DNA of 18,823 nt from JAGTVG01 sp964389805 (GCA_964389805.1 CAYMFU010000303.1:1-18823); one strand, 5' to 3'. Shown: positions 7,946 to 15,834, numbered from the stretch's first letter. Notes: a model not told the origin generated them from the letters alone. Program-made: numbers and translations.

Positions 7946-8913
7946 CTTGTTTCCTTTTTAATTTTTGATCGGGTCACATCATATCTTTCCCGGATTTCAT
8001 CAGGCAGATCTTTGAATCCTATTTCAGGATCAAAGCTTCTGTTTACTGGAGGCAGGTAATAAACACTAGGCCTTGTACCTAATTCTTCCATATACCTATA
8101 CCCTGCCCTTTCATATATTAGCTGACTGAACCTTACAGTTTCAATCCCATTCGTAACGAGATCTTCATTTTTATCACCGTAGTACATCACACCATTCGGA
8201 CAGGCATCAATACATCCTGGTAATTTTCCCATCCTGGCCATATCCGGACAAAAATCACACTTGCCCACCGTACCTACTTTTTGGGGTATACCAGTCTCAA
8301 TGGCACCATGATGATCAGTCAATTCATTCGTATTATCAGGTTCTTTCCAGTTAAAGACACGTGACGAATATGGGCACGCTGCCATACAGAATTTACAGCC
8401 AATGCATCTCTCATTGTCTATTAATACGAGGCCATCTAATCGCTTAAAAGTTGCGCCGACCGGACAAACATTTACACAGGATGGACTATTACAATGGAAA
8501 CATGGTTTTGGAAACCAGTAAGGAGCCGTATCTTCACTATCCTTCATATAAAATATCTTTATCCATTCATCCTCAGGTGGAAGGTTGTGCATGCGCTGAC
8601 ATACATCTACGCATTTTCTTGCATTCCTGCATTTAGCCAGATCTATCACCATCACATATTCAAGATTCGGATCTCCCTTTCGCGCTTCTTCATTCGAAAC
8701 AACATGGACAGACTCATGCATCTGGGAAGCATCAATTTCAACCAGTTTGCCATCGGTTGTCATTACCCTTACCTTTTCACCAGATTCTGATTTTTCATTC
8801 TTAGAACAGGAAGAAATTACCCCAGAGGTTGCAGCAGCTCCAATCCCAATCGAAAATCCATGTTTAAGGAATTTCCTGCGAGAGGATCCCTTTTTGACTT
8901 TTTTAGTATTCAT
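7942..8913 (-). CDS. Tat-exported four-cluster ferredoxin-like electron-transfer subunit (PsrB/NrfC/ActB type)
   Basis: Iron-sulfur subunit of 323 residues acting on the outer face of the inner membrane. A twin-arginine motif SRRKFLK (residues 11-17) and hydrophobic stretch end at ISSC36, a possible lipidation site. Four cluster motifs follow: C95-x5-C101-x3-C105, C138-x2-C141-x4-C146-x3-C150, C170-x2-C173-x2-C176-x3-C180 and C219-x2-C222-x11-C234-x3-C238. In the first motif the expected second Cys is Ala98, leaving 15 of 16 ligands and suggesting one altered, perhaps [3Fe-4S], cluster. It is first in an operon with the NrfD-like membrane protein (4-bp overlap) and an anchored unknown protein. 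It probably wires the quinone subunit to periplasmic or surface cytochromes. Upstream lies a 575 bp region with two dyads. Confidence 0.93.
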   Translation of the reverse strand: MNTKKVKKGSSRRKFLKHGFSIGIGAAATSGVISSCSKNEKSESGEKVRVMTTDGKLVEIDASQMHESVHVVSNEEARKGDPNLEYVMVIDLAKCRNARKCVDVCQRMHNLPPEDEWIKIFYMKDSEDTAPYWFPKPCFHCNSPSCVNVCPVGATFKRLDGLVLIDNERCIGCKFCMAACPYSSRVFNWKEPDNTNELTDHHGAIETGIPQKVGTVGKCDFCPDMARMGKLPGCIDACPNGVMYYGDKNEDLVTNGIETVRFSQLIYERAGYRYMEELGTRPSVYYLPPVNRSFDPEIGFKDLPDEIRERYDVTRSKIKKETR

Positions 8914-8939
8914 AGGATGATTCTTTATGTAATATGAAA

Positions 8940-8970
8940 AAATTCTCCATTACGTAAAATGAGAGAATTT
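8940..8970. promoter_or_regulatory. Inverted repeat upstream of the Fe-S gene, outer dyad
   Basis: AAATTCTC (8940-8947) and GAGAATTT (8963-8970) are exact inverted copies around a 15-nt centre that itself contains the palindrome TTACGTAA (8950-8957). It lies 27-57 bp upstream of the start codon, where an operator or leader hairpin would be expected. Confidence 0.4.
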
Positions 8971-8983
8971 GGATAAATCCAAA
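8968..8983. promoter_or_regulatory. Operator-like dyad TTTGGATAAATCCAAA
   Basis: Seven-base arms TTTGGAT and ATCCAAA are perfectly inverted around AA. The dyad overlaps the right arm of the neighbouring dyad by three bases and lies 55-70 bp upstream of the Fe-S gene. The compact, short-spaced symmetry suggests a dimeric regulator site. No regulator gene is in view. Confidence 0.45.
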
Positions 8984-9384
8984 ATAAAAATTTACTCTAA
9001 TTAAATGTATGAATAATAGTTTGGGATTTCAAACAATTTTTAATAAAAAAGTGGCTAAAATTCTACTATATACCTATAATAGGTAAAAATACTTTGATAA
9101 TATTAAGTGTTTTTTAATCCAAAAAAAGAGTCCAATATCTTGTATCAAAGGGATATGAGTAATCAGCACCCTGGCATGTTACCAATACCTTTCTTTTAAA
9201 AATGAATATCAATGACAACTTTTAATAAAGCGATTATTAAAATATCTATGCTTCATGTTTGGAGAAATTAATGCATCACTTGTAATGGAGTTAAGTGGTA
9301 TGTTTTTTACAACCCTATTAATGATAAAATCTTATTTTTAAGTTATTTTACTAGATTTTCATGAATATTATTTATAAATTATTT

Positions 9385-9418
9385 CAGGATTGGTAGCAAA
9401 AATTTTTATACAATCCTG
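9385..9418. promoter_or_regulatory. Nested inverted repeat upstream of the DUF2339-like gene
   Basis: CAGGATTG (9385-9392) and CAATCCTG (9411-9418) are exact inverted copies. The 18-nt centre contains AAAAATTTTT (9398-9407). It lies about 70-100 bp upstream of the start codon and could be an operator or a leader hairpin. Confidence 0.4.
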
Positions 9419-9473
9419 TTCATTATATATTCCTATTAAAGACACGTATTTTCCCAGGCCAATCCATCAAATG

Positions 9474-9480
9474 AAAGGAG
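9474..9480 (+). promoter_or_regulatory. Strong Shine-Dalgarno sequence AAAGGAG
   Basis: AAAGGAG sits 8 nt before the ATG at 9489. Most other genes in the window lack such a site, as is usual in Bacteroidota, so this gene stands out. It also supports the chosen start. Confidence 0.7.
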
Positions 9481-9488
9481 ATTAAATC

Positions 9489-11141
9489 ATGACTGATTCA
9501 AAAAATTCCAATGAAGTTATTAACCGGCAGATCAATGAAAAGTTAAATACACTGGAATCCAGAATATCCCGGATCGAAGCTAAGTTAAGATATATCTCAC
9601 CTCAGGAAGCATATGAAAGGGAAGAGGATGAGGATTATCGTAACGTCAAAATTAAAAAGCCCGAGGATTCTGCTATAGAATCCAATCTGGTCGAATATGG
9701 CCTTTCATGGTTAAGTACTATTGTTTTTATATTTGGTATCATATTTTTAATGTCTTATATCAGAAATATTGGATATCCCATTCTTGCTGCTTTAACAGGA
9801 TACCTGGCATCCTTCAGCCTTTTTATTTTTACACATCTATTTAGGAATTCATTATCTCATATTATCAAATTTCTAAATACCAGTGGCTTGCTCCTTGTTT
9901 ATATCGTAACATTAAGATTACATTTTTTCACCACTGAACCACTCATAGGGAGCGAGGTTCTTTCCATGATCTTATTACTAATTTCTCTTGGGGCAATTGT
10001 TTGGTATGCCATTAGGCGCAAATCAGAATTTCTCGCATTTTTATCTACCTTATTAGTTTTAATTTCAGGCGTCGTCAGTGACTCCACATATATCACGCTA
10101 TCCTTCATTGCCACAGCAGCAGGTTTATCTTTGATCTATTTTATAAAATTCATGTGGTGGCGCCAATTGATTACCACCATGTTTCTTGTTTATATATCGC
10201 ATTTAATATGGTTATTGGGCAATCCATTTATGGGACATACTATGAAAATTGTTGAATCCCATCAATACAATATCATATTCTTATTCCTTTTTGGATTAAT
10301 ATTTTCATCAACAATTGTTATTACGAAAAAGGATAAGGTCACAGATAATGTACTTGGATTAATTTCCATCCTGAATGCGATCAATTTCTCATTGCTCATT
10401 CTTCTTTTAACCGTTGTCTTTTATAAAGAAAATTATACAGTAATATTTTCCTCAATAGCATTTCTATGCTTGATTTTTTCTGTTTTCCTGAAATATAGAG
10501 GTGAAAGATCATTTGCTCCTGCTTTTTATGCATGCTTTGGATTTATGGCTTTAAGTGTATCTATCTACGGATTTGCGAGCCTGCCTGACTCTTACTATTG
10601 GCTTGCTTTACAGAGTTTAATTGTTGTTTCGATGGCGCTTTGGTTCAGGTCCAGAATAATTGTTGTCGTCAATACCTTATTATATACAATAATTCTGATC
10701 ATCTATCTGATGAGCTCACCCTCTTCAGATAGCATCAATTTTATTTTTGTTATTGTCGCGTTGGCAACGGCCAGAATACTGAACTGGAAGAAGGACAGGT
10801 TGACTTTAAAAACTGAGATATACAGGAATATTTATTTGATCGCTGCCTTTTTTATGGTTTTATACGGCCTTAGTCATGCTGTTCCAACACAATATGTAAC
10901 CTTATCCTGGACGGGAGTGGCAATAATATATTTGCTGTTAAGTATAGGATTTAAAAATATTAAATACCGTTGGATGGGCTTTATGACTTTACTCTTTACT
11001 GGAGGACATTTACTTTTAGTTGATATGGCTAAAATGGATACTGGATATAAGGTCATTGCATTTCTGGTATTCGCAGCCATTACGATCGGATTAACTTTGT
11101 ATTATACAAAATGGATTAAAAAGAAATCTTCTTCAGAATAA
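9489..11141 (+). CDS. Polytopic membrane protein, DUF2339-like
   Basis: A 550-residue protein of unknown function. The N-terminal 60 residues are soluble and charged, with a predicted coiled coil (about 11-35, INEKLNTLESRISRIEAKLR). A continuous array of hydrophobic helices, roughly fourteen to sixteen, runs from residue 70 to near the end, where KWIKKKSSSE forms a basic tail. The coiled coil followed by a large many-helix array, and the opening VEYGLSWLSTIVFIFGIIFLMSYIRN, resemble DUF2339 membrane proteins; this is from overall architecture, not a diagnostic motif. No cofactor-binding or catalytic residues were recognised. It has its own strong Shine-Dalgarno and stands alone between the Fe-S operon and the NapC-type gene, so a link to electron transfer rests on position only. 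Its DNA looks more AT-rich than neighbouring genes. Confidence 0.8.
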   Translation: MTDSKNSNEVINRQINEKLNTLESRISRIEAKLRYISPQEAYEREEDEDYRNVKIKKPEDSAIESNLVEYGLSWLSTIVFIFGIIFLMSYIRNIGYPILAALTGYLASFSLFIFTHLFRNSLSHIIKFLNTSGLLLVYIVTLRLHFFTTEPLIGSEVLSMILLLISLGAIVWYAIRRKSEFLAFLSTLLVLISGVVSDSTYITLSFIATAAGLSLIYFIKFMWWRQLITTMFLVYISHLIWLLGNPFMGHTMKIVESHQYNIIFLFLFGLIFSSTIVITKKDKVTDNVLGLISILNAINFSLLILLLTVVFYKENYTVIFSSIAFLCLIFSVFLKYRGERSFAPAFYACFGFMALSVSIYGFASLPDSYYWLALQSLIVVSMALWFRSRIIVVVNTLLYTIILIIYLMSSPSSDSINFIFVIVALATARILNWKKDRLTLKTEIYRNIYLIAAFFMVLYGLSHAVPTQYVTLSWTGVAIIYLLLSIGFKNIKYRWMGFMTLLFTGGHLLLVDMAKMDTGYKVIAFLVFAAITIGLTLYYTKWIKKKSSSE

Positions 11142-11153
11142 TCAATTTCATTA

Positions 11154-11181
11154 AAAAGTTCAGATTATTTTGAACCTTTAT
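11154..11181 (+). terminator. Weak possible terminator after the DUF2339-like gene
   Basis: GTTCA (11158-11162) pairs with TGAAC (11171-11175) around an 8-nt loop, with A-rich sequence before and T-rich sequence after. The stem is only 5 bp and the T-tract is interrupted, so this is tentative. Confidence 0.3.
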
Positions 11182-11344
11182 GTTTCTTTCATCATAAATA
11201 CAGACCTCGCTTACTCTTTTTGTATTTTTTAAATTTGATAAGCAAAGTTTTATCTGTTTTTATATGCGAATAATTATGACATATATCACTCCAAATTAGA
11301 TATAAATCAATGAGTTAAATCCGATACTGACTTCTTTTTATTAT

Positions 11345-11352
11345 TAATTTTG
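11345..11352 (+). promoter_or_regulatory. Possible -7 promoter element for the heptahaem NapC-type gene
   Basis: TAATTTTG matches the Bacteroidota -7 consensus TAnnTTTG exactly, 31 bp before the ATG. No good -33 TTTG is visible at the usual spacing, and the region is AT-rich, so support is limited. Confidence 0.35.
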
Positions 11353-11383
11353 CATCATAATTTAATATTAATTTTTTGATATT

Positions 11384-12886
11384 ATGAAACTACCGAAGTC
11401 CTATTATAATATGCTGTCCTTCATTGGTACAGCAATTGCAGTAGTAAGTTTGTCCTTCATTGTTTTATTTACCCTGGTAGGGATTCTATTTGAGGATACA
11501 AGCTCTTACCTGGGATTATTTACGTTCGTCATCTTACCGGTTTTCCTGATCATTGGAATGATCCTGATCCCAATAGGCATGATGATCGAAGTCAAAAGAA
11601 GGAAAAAACGGGAACTTGAGTATATAGCTAAAGGATGGCCTGTCATTGACCTAAATGTTTCCCGCTACCGAAATGCAATCATGATTTTTGGAGTGGGAAC
11701 TGTATTTTTTATCTTCCTTACGGCATTGGGAAGCTATGAGGCTTTTCATTATACTGAATCAGTTGAATTCTGCGGAACGGTTTGTCATGAGGTTATGAAA
11801 CCGGAACATGTGGCCTATAGCAATTCCCCCCATGCCAGGGTGGCTTGCGTTGAATGCCATGTGGGATCCGGAGCGAACTGGTACATGCGGTCCAAACTTT
11901 CGGGTTTGAGACAGGTTTACGCTGTAATTACGAACGATTTTTCAAGACCCATCGAGACACCGATTCATAATTTGCGGCCTGCCCGTGAAACTTGTGAAAA
12001 ATGTCACTGGCCAGAAAAATTTTATGCCAGGCAACTTATCAATGAAAAGCATTATTTGACAGACAGCTTGAATACCGAATGGAATATCGGTCTTCAAATG
12101 AAAACCGGGCCATCACACAGTGCCCAGGGACTCTCCGAAGGGATTCACTGGCATATCAATCCAAATGTTAAAATTGATTATATCCCAAAAAGGGATAATA
12201 GACAGGATATTCCATGGGTAAAATATACGAACCTGGAAACTAATGAAGAGATCATCTATATAGATGAAGAAAATATGTTGAGTGAAAAGAAAATGGCGGA
12301 TGCAGTTTCAAGAGAAATGGACTGTATGGATTGCCATACCCGGCCCTCACACCATTATTATACACCCATGGAGTTTGTGGATGACGCTATAACTGCTGGA
12401 AGAGTTCCAAAAGATCTGCCTTATATTAAAAAGATTGCTATGGATATATTTGTAGATCCTTTCGATCATACCGATACTGCATTAATGACCATAGAAAATT
12501 CTATTCTTAACTTTTACAAGGAAGAAATGCCAGAAGTTTATGAATCCAGGATCGACGATATAAACCATGCTATTACAGGGATCATTGAAGGATTCAGTGA
12601 AAACATATTCCCAGAAATGCAGGTCAGTTGGGATGCCTATACAGATCATATTGGACATAAAACTTATAATGGATGCTTTCGCTGTCATGATGACAACCAT
12701 GTAAGTGAATCTGGTCAGGTGATTAGAAAGGATTGCAACATATGCCATACCATTATATTACAAGGAAAGGTAGGCGAAGAAATGGTGGCCGGTTTGAATG
12801 ACGCTCTTGACTTTGTTCATCCAAAAGAGCTGGAAGAAGGATGGGATGAAGATCTGTGTGCAGAATGTCATCGATATCTTTATTAG
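11384..12886 (+). CDS. Heptahaem NapC/NirT-type membrane cytochrome c
   Basis: Membrane-anchored quinol-oxidising type cytochrome of 500 residues, longer than classical tetrahaem NapC. Three hydrophobic segments are visible (about 10-35, 43-69 and 97-118). The haem part begins EFCGTVCHEVMKPEHVAYSNSPH, the NapC/NirT pattern in which the first haem (Cys130-Cys134-His135) has three residues between cysteines and a nearby Met. CxxCH sites follow at Cys155, 204, 314, 431, 451 and 492, giving seven haems in all. The last ends eight residues from the C-terminus. Family members pass electrons from menaquinol to periplasmic reductases or cytochromes, so the nearby multihaem lipoproteins are natural partners. 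It is convergent with the M20 gene and apparently monocistronic. Family membership is secure; the partner is inferred. Confidence 0.93.
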   Translation: MKLPKSYYNMLSFIGTAIAVVSLSFIVLFTLVGILFEDTSSYLGLFTFVILPVFLIIGMILIPIGMMIEVKRRKKRELEYIAKGWPVIDLNVSRYRNAIMIFGVGTVFFIFLTALGSYEAFHYTESVEFCGTVCHEVMKPEHVAYSNSPHARVACVECHVGSGANWYMRSKLSGLRQVYAVITNDFSRPIETPIHNLRPARETCEKCHWPEKFYARQLINEKHYLTDSLNTEWNIGLQMKTGPSHSAQGLSEGIHWHINPNVKIDYIPKRDNRQDIPWVKYTNLETNEEIIYIDEENMLSEKKMADAVSREMDCMDCHTRPSHHYYTPMEFVDDAITAGRVPKDLPYIKKIAMDIFVDPFDHTDTALMTIENSILNFYKEEMPEVYESRIDDINHAITGIIEGFSENIFPEMQVSWDAYTDHIGHKTYNGCFRCHDDNHVSESGQVIRKDCNICHTIILQGKVGEEMVAGLNDALDFVHPKELEEGWDEDLCAECHRYLY

Positions 12887-12921
12887 ACAGACCATCATTA
12901 ATCCATTTCTTGAATATTTTA

Positions 12922-12952
12922 TTTAATCTTTCCTTGCAGAAGGTAGATTAAA
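12922..12952. terminator. Probable bidirectional terminator between convergent genes
   Basis: TTTAATCT (12922-12929) pairs with AGATTAAA (12945-12952), and CCTT/AAGG continue the stem after a small internal mismatch around a GCAG loop. T-rich sequence lies to the left and AAAAA to the right. It is placed between the stops of the NapC-type gene and the M20 gene. Confidence 0.45.
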
Positions 12953-13000
12953 AACCAAATCACTTTACGTGAAATTCAAACTTCCAATAATTCCCACGGA

Positions 13001-14317
13001 TTATTTGGCATTCCCAGGATAATCAACGACCAGGTTACAAAAAGTTCTTATCCCCAGGATCATGCTGTCATCCGTCACAAAAAAATCAGGAGTATGGTGG
13101 GGATATGCTTCTTCAGAGTCCATACCTTTGGGCATCCCTCCCAGGAAAAAGAACAATCCAGGTACCTCTTTCTGGTAAAATGAAAAATCTTCAGCCCCGG
13201 TGATCGCCTTTTGCAGAATAACATTGTCTTTGCCAGCTGTGACTTCCAGCGATGGCACCATCAGTTCCGTTAGTTCCGGGTCATTATAGGTTACGGGATA
13301 TCCTTTTTTAATGCTTACTTCAGCGATTGCACCCTGACTGGCGGCAATCATCGTAGCAGTACGTTCAATATCCTTAAAGATCTTTTCGCGCATATCCCCA
13401 TCAAATGTCCTGATCGTCCCGATCATTTCCACTTCTTCGGGTATGATGTTGCTTCGTACGCCTCCTTGAATAGCTCCTACTGTTACAACGGCAGGATCCT
13501 GGGTCAATTCAGCCTGTCTGGAAACGGTTGTTTGTAATCCATTTATTATCATGGCTGAAGTGACAATCGGATCAATACCGCCCCACGGTCTCGAACCATG
13601 TGTTTGTTTCCCTTTGACTTTGATATGAAATGAATTGGCAGCTGCCATGGTCCCTTCCGGCTTATACCCGATCTTTCCTGTCTCTAAAGTTGACCAGATG
13701 TGCAATCCAAAAATTACATCCACATCCGGATTTTTTAGCACACCCTCTTTAATCATAAGTTCCGCTCCTCCTTCTTCCCCTTCGGGTGCTCCCTCTTCAG
13801 CTGGCTGAAATATAAATTTTACTGTGCCTTGCAGATCATCTTTTAGTTCAGAAAGTACTTTTGCAGTCCCGAGTAATATCGAAGTATGAGTATCATGCCC
13901 ACAGGCGTGCATTACACCTACCTTCTGACCATTATATTCAGCAACTTCTTTCGAAGCCCATTCAATAGGAACCCGTTCCGTAACTGGTAAGGCATCTATA
14001 TCTGCCCTCAATCCAATCACAGGACCTGGTTTACCTCCCTTCAATATAGCCACAATCCCCGTATGGGCTATACCGGTCTGGACTTCCAATCCAAAAGATT
14101 TCAGTTTTCCCGCTATAAACTCAGCAGTTTTAAACTCACGATTTGAAAGTTCAGGATATTGATGTAAATGATGCCTCCATTCAATAACGGTGGACTCAAC
14201 TTCGGAAGCTAATTCATCAATTTGGTTTTTAATCTTGTCTGTCTTTTGAGCGAAACCAGAGATAGCTACTAATACTGTTAGGATTAATGAAAAGATACGG
14301 GAAGTATAATATTTCAT
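13001..14317 (-). CDS. Secreted M20 family amidohydrolase/metallopeptidase
   Basis: Zinc/manganese-type hydrolase of the M20D group (IAA-amino-acid hydrolase, hippurate hydrolase and N-acyl-amino-acid amidohydrolase relatives). It has 438 residues, including a signal peptide ending SGFAQ (about residue 24), so it works in the periplasm or outside the cell. Conserved blocks are HHLHQYPELSNRE (49-61), GLRADIDALPV (102-112), MHACGHDTH (136-144, metal ligands Cys139 and His141), FQPAEEG (170-176, catalytic/ligand Glu), GLHIW (204-208) and YPHHTPDF near the C-terminus. All key residues appear intact. The substrate cannot be read from sequence; deacylation of N-acyl amino acids is the usual activity. 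It lies alone, convergent with the NapC-type gene, and shows no obvious link to the electron-transfer genes. Confidence 0.93.
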   Translation of the reverse strand: MKYYTSRIFSLILTVLVAISGFAQKTDKIKNQIDELASEVESTVIEWRHHLHQYPELSNREFKTAEFIAGKLKSFGLEVQTGIAHTGIVAILKGGKPGPVIGLRADIDALPVTERVPIEWASKEVAEYNGQKVGVMHACGHDTHTSILLGTAKVLSELKDDLQGTVKFIFQPAEEGAPEGEEGGAELMIKEGVLKNPDVDVIFGLHIWSTLETGKIGYKPEGTMAAANSFHIKVKGKQTHGSRPWGGIDPIVTSAMIINGLQTTVSRQAELTQDPAVVTVGAIQGGVRSNIIPEEVEMIGTIRTFDGDMREKIFKDIERTATMIAASQGAIAEVSIKKGYPVTYNDPELTELMVPSLEVTAGKDNVILQKAITGAEDFSFYQKEVPGLFFFLGGMPKGMDSEEAYPHHTPDFFVTDDSMILGIRTFCNLVVDYPGNAK

Positions 14318-14341
14318 GTAGGTTTGTATTAATTAAGTCGG

Positions 14342-14349
14342 CAAAATAA
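14342..14349 (-). promoter_or_regulatory. Near-consensus -7 element for the M20 gene
   Basis: Read leftwards, TTATTTTG differs from TAnnTTTG at one position and lies about 25 bp before the ATG. The -33 element is not clear, so this is a weak call. Confidence 0.25.
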
Positions 14350-14493
14350 TGAATTGCTGGTATTTTATGCCAATTTCTCCCGGAAAAAAATATTTTAGGG
14401 AGCAATATTCTAGAATAAAATCCCTTGAAGAACTTTAAAATATTTAATGAACAAATCATTATTTATTGTCAGGGCCTAATTAAATTATATATT

Positions 14494-14519
14494 TATATCT
14501 ATAATTAATTATAGATATA
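14494..14519. promoter_or_regulatory. Perfect 26-bp palindrome between divergent M20 and mtnA genes
   Basis: TATATCTATAATT (14494-14506) is followed directly by its exact reverse complement, AATTATAGATATA (14507-14519), with no spacer. It lies about 175 bp upstream of the M20 start and 200 bp upstream of mtnA. No T-run follows it, so a terminator is unlikely; a protein-binding or cruciform site is possible. Confidence 0.5.
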
Positions 14520-14654
14520 CGAGATTGGTTACCACAATAATCCAAAGAGATATTTCATTTTGATCAGGGTGAGAGGCCATCCAATAGTTCTATGAACAGG
14601 AGCAAAAATTTCCTCTTCAACTTTTATATCTACAGAACTGATTGCATATTTCCT

Positions 14655-14684
14655 TTTGAAATTTAAAATAATACCTTAATTTAC
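14655..14684 (+). promoter_or_regulatory. Weak promoter candidate for mtnA
   Basis: TTTG (14655-14658) is followed after 18 bp by TAATTTAC (14677-14684), which matches TAnnTTTG except at its last two bases. The spacing is right and the predicted leader short, but the -7 match is poor. No SAM-type riboswitch fold was recognised in this 399 bp intergenic region. Confidence 0.3.
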
Positions 14685-14716
14685 TCCTCGTTAGTAATCA
14701 AGCACATTTTTTCTAA

Positions 14717-15814
14717 ATGAAAATCAAAGGGCAACACTACAGAACGATCTGGGTAAAGGAAGATGAACCTGAAGTCGTTCAAACTATTGATCAGCGTTTA
14801 TTACCGTTCAAATTTGAGATCGTGGATCTTAAGATACCTGAGGATTATGAAACAGCCATTGCGGACATGATCGTAAGAGGGGCTCCACTTATTGGGGTGA
14901 CCGCTGCCTATGGTTTGTATGCAGCGACACTTTCCAGGCAAACTAAGCACGATGTATATAAAGTTGCAGAATCACTAAAAAGAACCAGGCCGACCGCAGT
15001 AGATCTTTTCAATTCCGTTGAAAGGATGACGACGGCCATTAAAGCTTCAGGTGATCCTGTAGAGCAGTCACGAATTGCTTTATCACTAGCCAACCAGATG
15101 GCTGAAGAAAGCATTGATGGGTGCAGAAAAATTGGCGAATTCGGATTGGAGGTTGTCAAACAGATAAGTAAAAAGAAAAAAGGAGAGCCGGTAAACATTT
15201 TAACACATTGTAATGCCGGATGGCTGGCCTGTATTGATTATGGTACAGCTACAGCTCCAATTTATCTGGCCCATGAAGAGGGCATACCAGTTCATGTGTG
15301 GGTAGATGAAACACGTCCACGGAACCAGGGCAGTCGACTGACAGCTTTTGAGCTTGGAGAACATGGCGTCCCTCATACGGTGATAGCGGACAATACGGGA
15401 GGCCACCTGATGCAGCATGGAATGGTTGACATGGTAATTGTAGGTACAGACAGGACCACCAGGACCGGCGATGTGGCCAATAAAATCGGGACCTATCTTA
15501 AGGCTCTGGCAGCGCATGACAATAATATCCCTTTTTATGTGGCACTCCCATCGAGTACTTTCGACTGGTCGATCAGCGATGGAGTGGAAGAAATCCCTAT
15601 TGAAACCCGATCCCCGAGAGAAGTAAAATACATGCAAGGTTGGAACGGATTGGAGATCGATGATGTTCTCCTTATGCCCTACTCAAGCAAAACAGCCAAC
15701 TATGGTTTTGATGTTACGCCTGGGCGGTTAATTACCGGACTCATCACAGAAAAAGGAATTTGCAAGGCAGAAGAAAACAGCATCCTGGAATTATTCCCGG
15801 AACAACGGTTATAA
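14717..15814 (+). CDS. mtnA: 5-methylthioribose-1-phosphate isomerase
   Basis: Interconverts 5-methylthioribose 1-phosphate and 5-methylthioribulose 1-phosphate in the cytoplasm, in handling of the methylthioadenosine made by polyamine synthesis and other SAM-dependent reactions. The 365-residue length is normal. Family signatures are MIVRGAPLIG (51-60), LTHCNAGWLA with Cys165 (162-171, the catalytic Cys), VDETRPRNQGSRLTAFEL (196-213) and IVGTDRTTRTGDVANKIGTY with Asp245 (241-260, the catalytic Asp). A relative acting on ribose 1,5-bisphosphate or an eIF2B-like protein is less likely given the full motif set. The next gene, 20 bp downstream, encodes a class II aldolase-family protein, which supports methylthioribulose-phosphate as the shared intermediate. 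No kinase or phosphorylase for the earlier steps is in view. Confidence 0.94.
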   Translation: MKIKGQHYRTIWVKEDEPEVVQTIDQRLLPFKFEIVDLKIPEDYETAIADMIVRGAPLIGVTAAYGLYAATLSRQTKHDVYKVAESLKRTRPTAVDLFNSVERMTTAIKASGDPVEQSRIALSLANQMAEESIDGCRKIGEFGLEVVKQISKKKKGEPVNILTHCNAGWLACIDYGTATAPIYLAHEEGIPVHVWVDETRPRNQGSRLTAFELGEHGVPHTVIADNTGGHLMQHGMVDMVIVGTDRTTRTGDVANKIGTYLKALAAHDNNIPFYVALPSSTFDWSISDGVEEIPIETRSPREVKYMQGWNGLEIDDVLLMPYSSKTANYGFDVTPGRLITGLITEKGICKAEENSILELFPEQRL

Positions 15815-15834
15815 TATCCATAGGATAAATAAGC

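Larger units (their letters stand above)
8914..9488. other. Divergent regulatory region between the Fe-S operon and the DUF2339-like gene
   Basis: This 575 bp AT-rich gap separates two divergent starts. No open frame here is convincing. It contains two inverted repeats near the Fe-S gene (8940-8983) and one near the membrane-protein gene (9385-9418), listed separately. No exact TAnnTTTG promoter was found in a suitable position for either gene. Confidence 0.6.

Noticed and set aside
14318..14716. SAM or SAH riboswitch upstream of mtnA
   Set aside because: No recognisable conserved core or pairing pattern of these riboswitch classes was seen by eye; a covariance-model search would settle it.
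15200..15637. Open frame of 145 codons on the minus strand inside mtnA
   Set aside because: It is fully antisense to a strongly conserved gene, has scattered Cys/His/Trp without any motif, and has no start signal.
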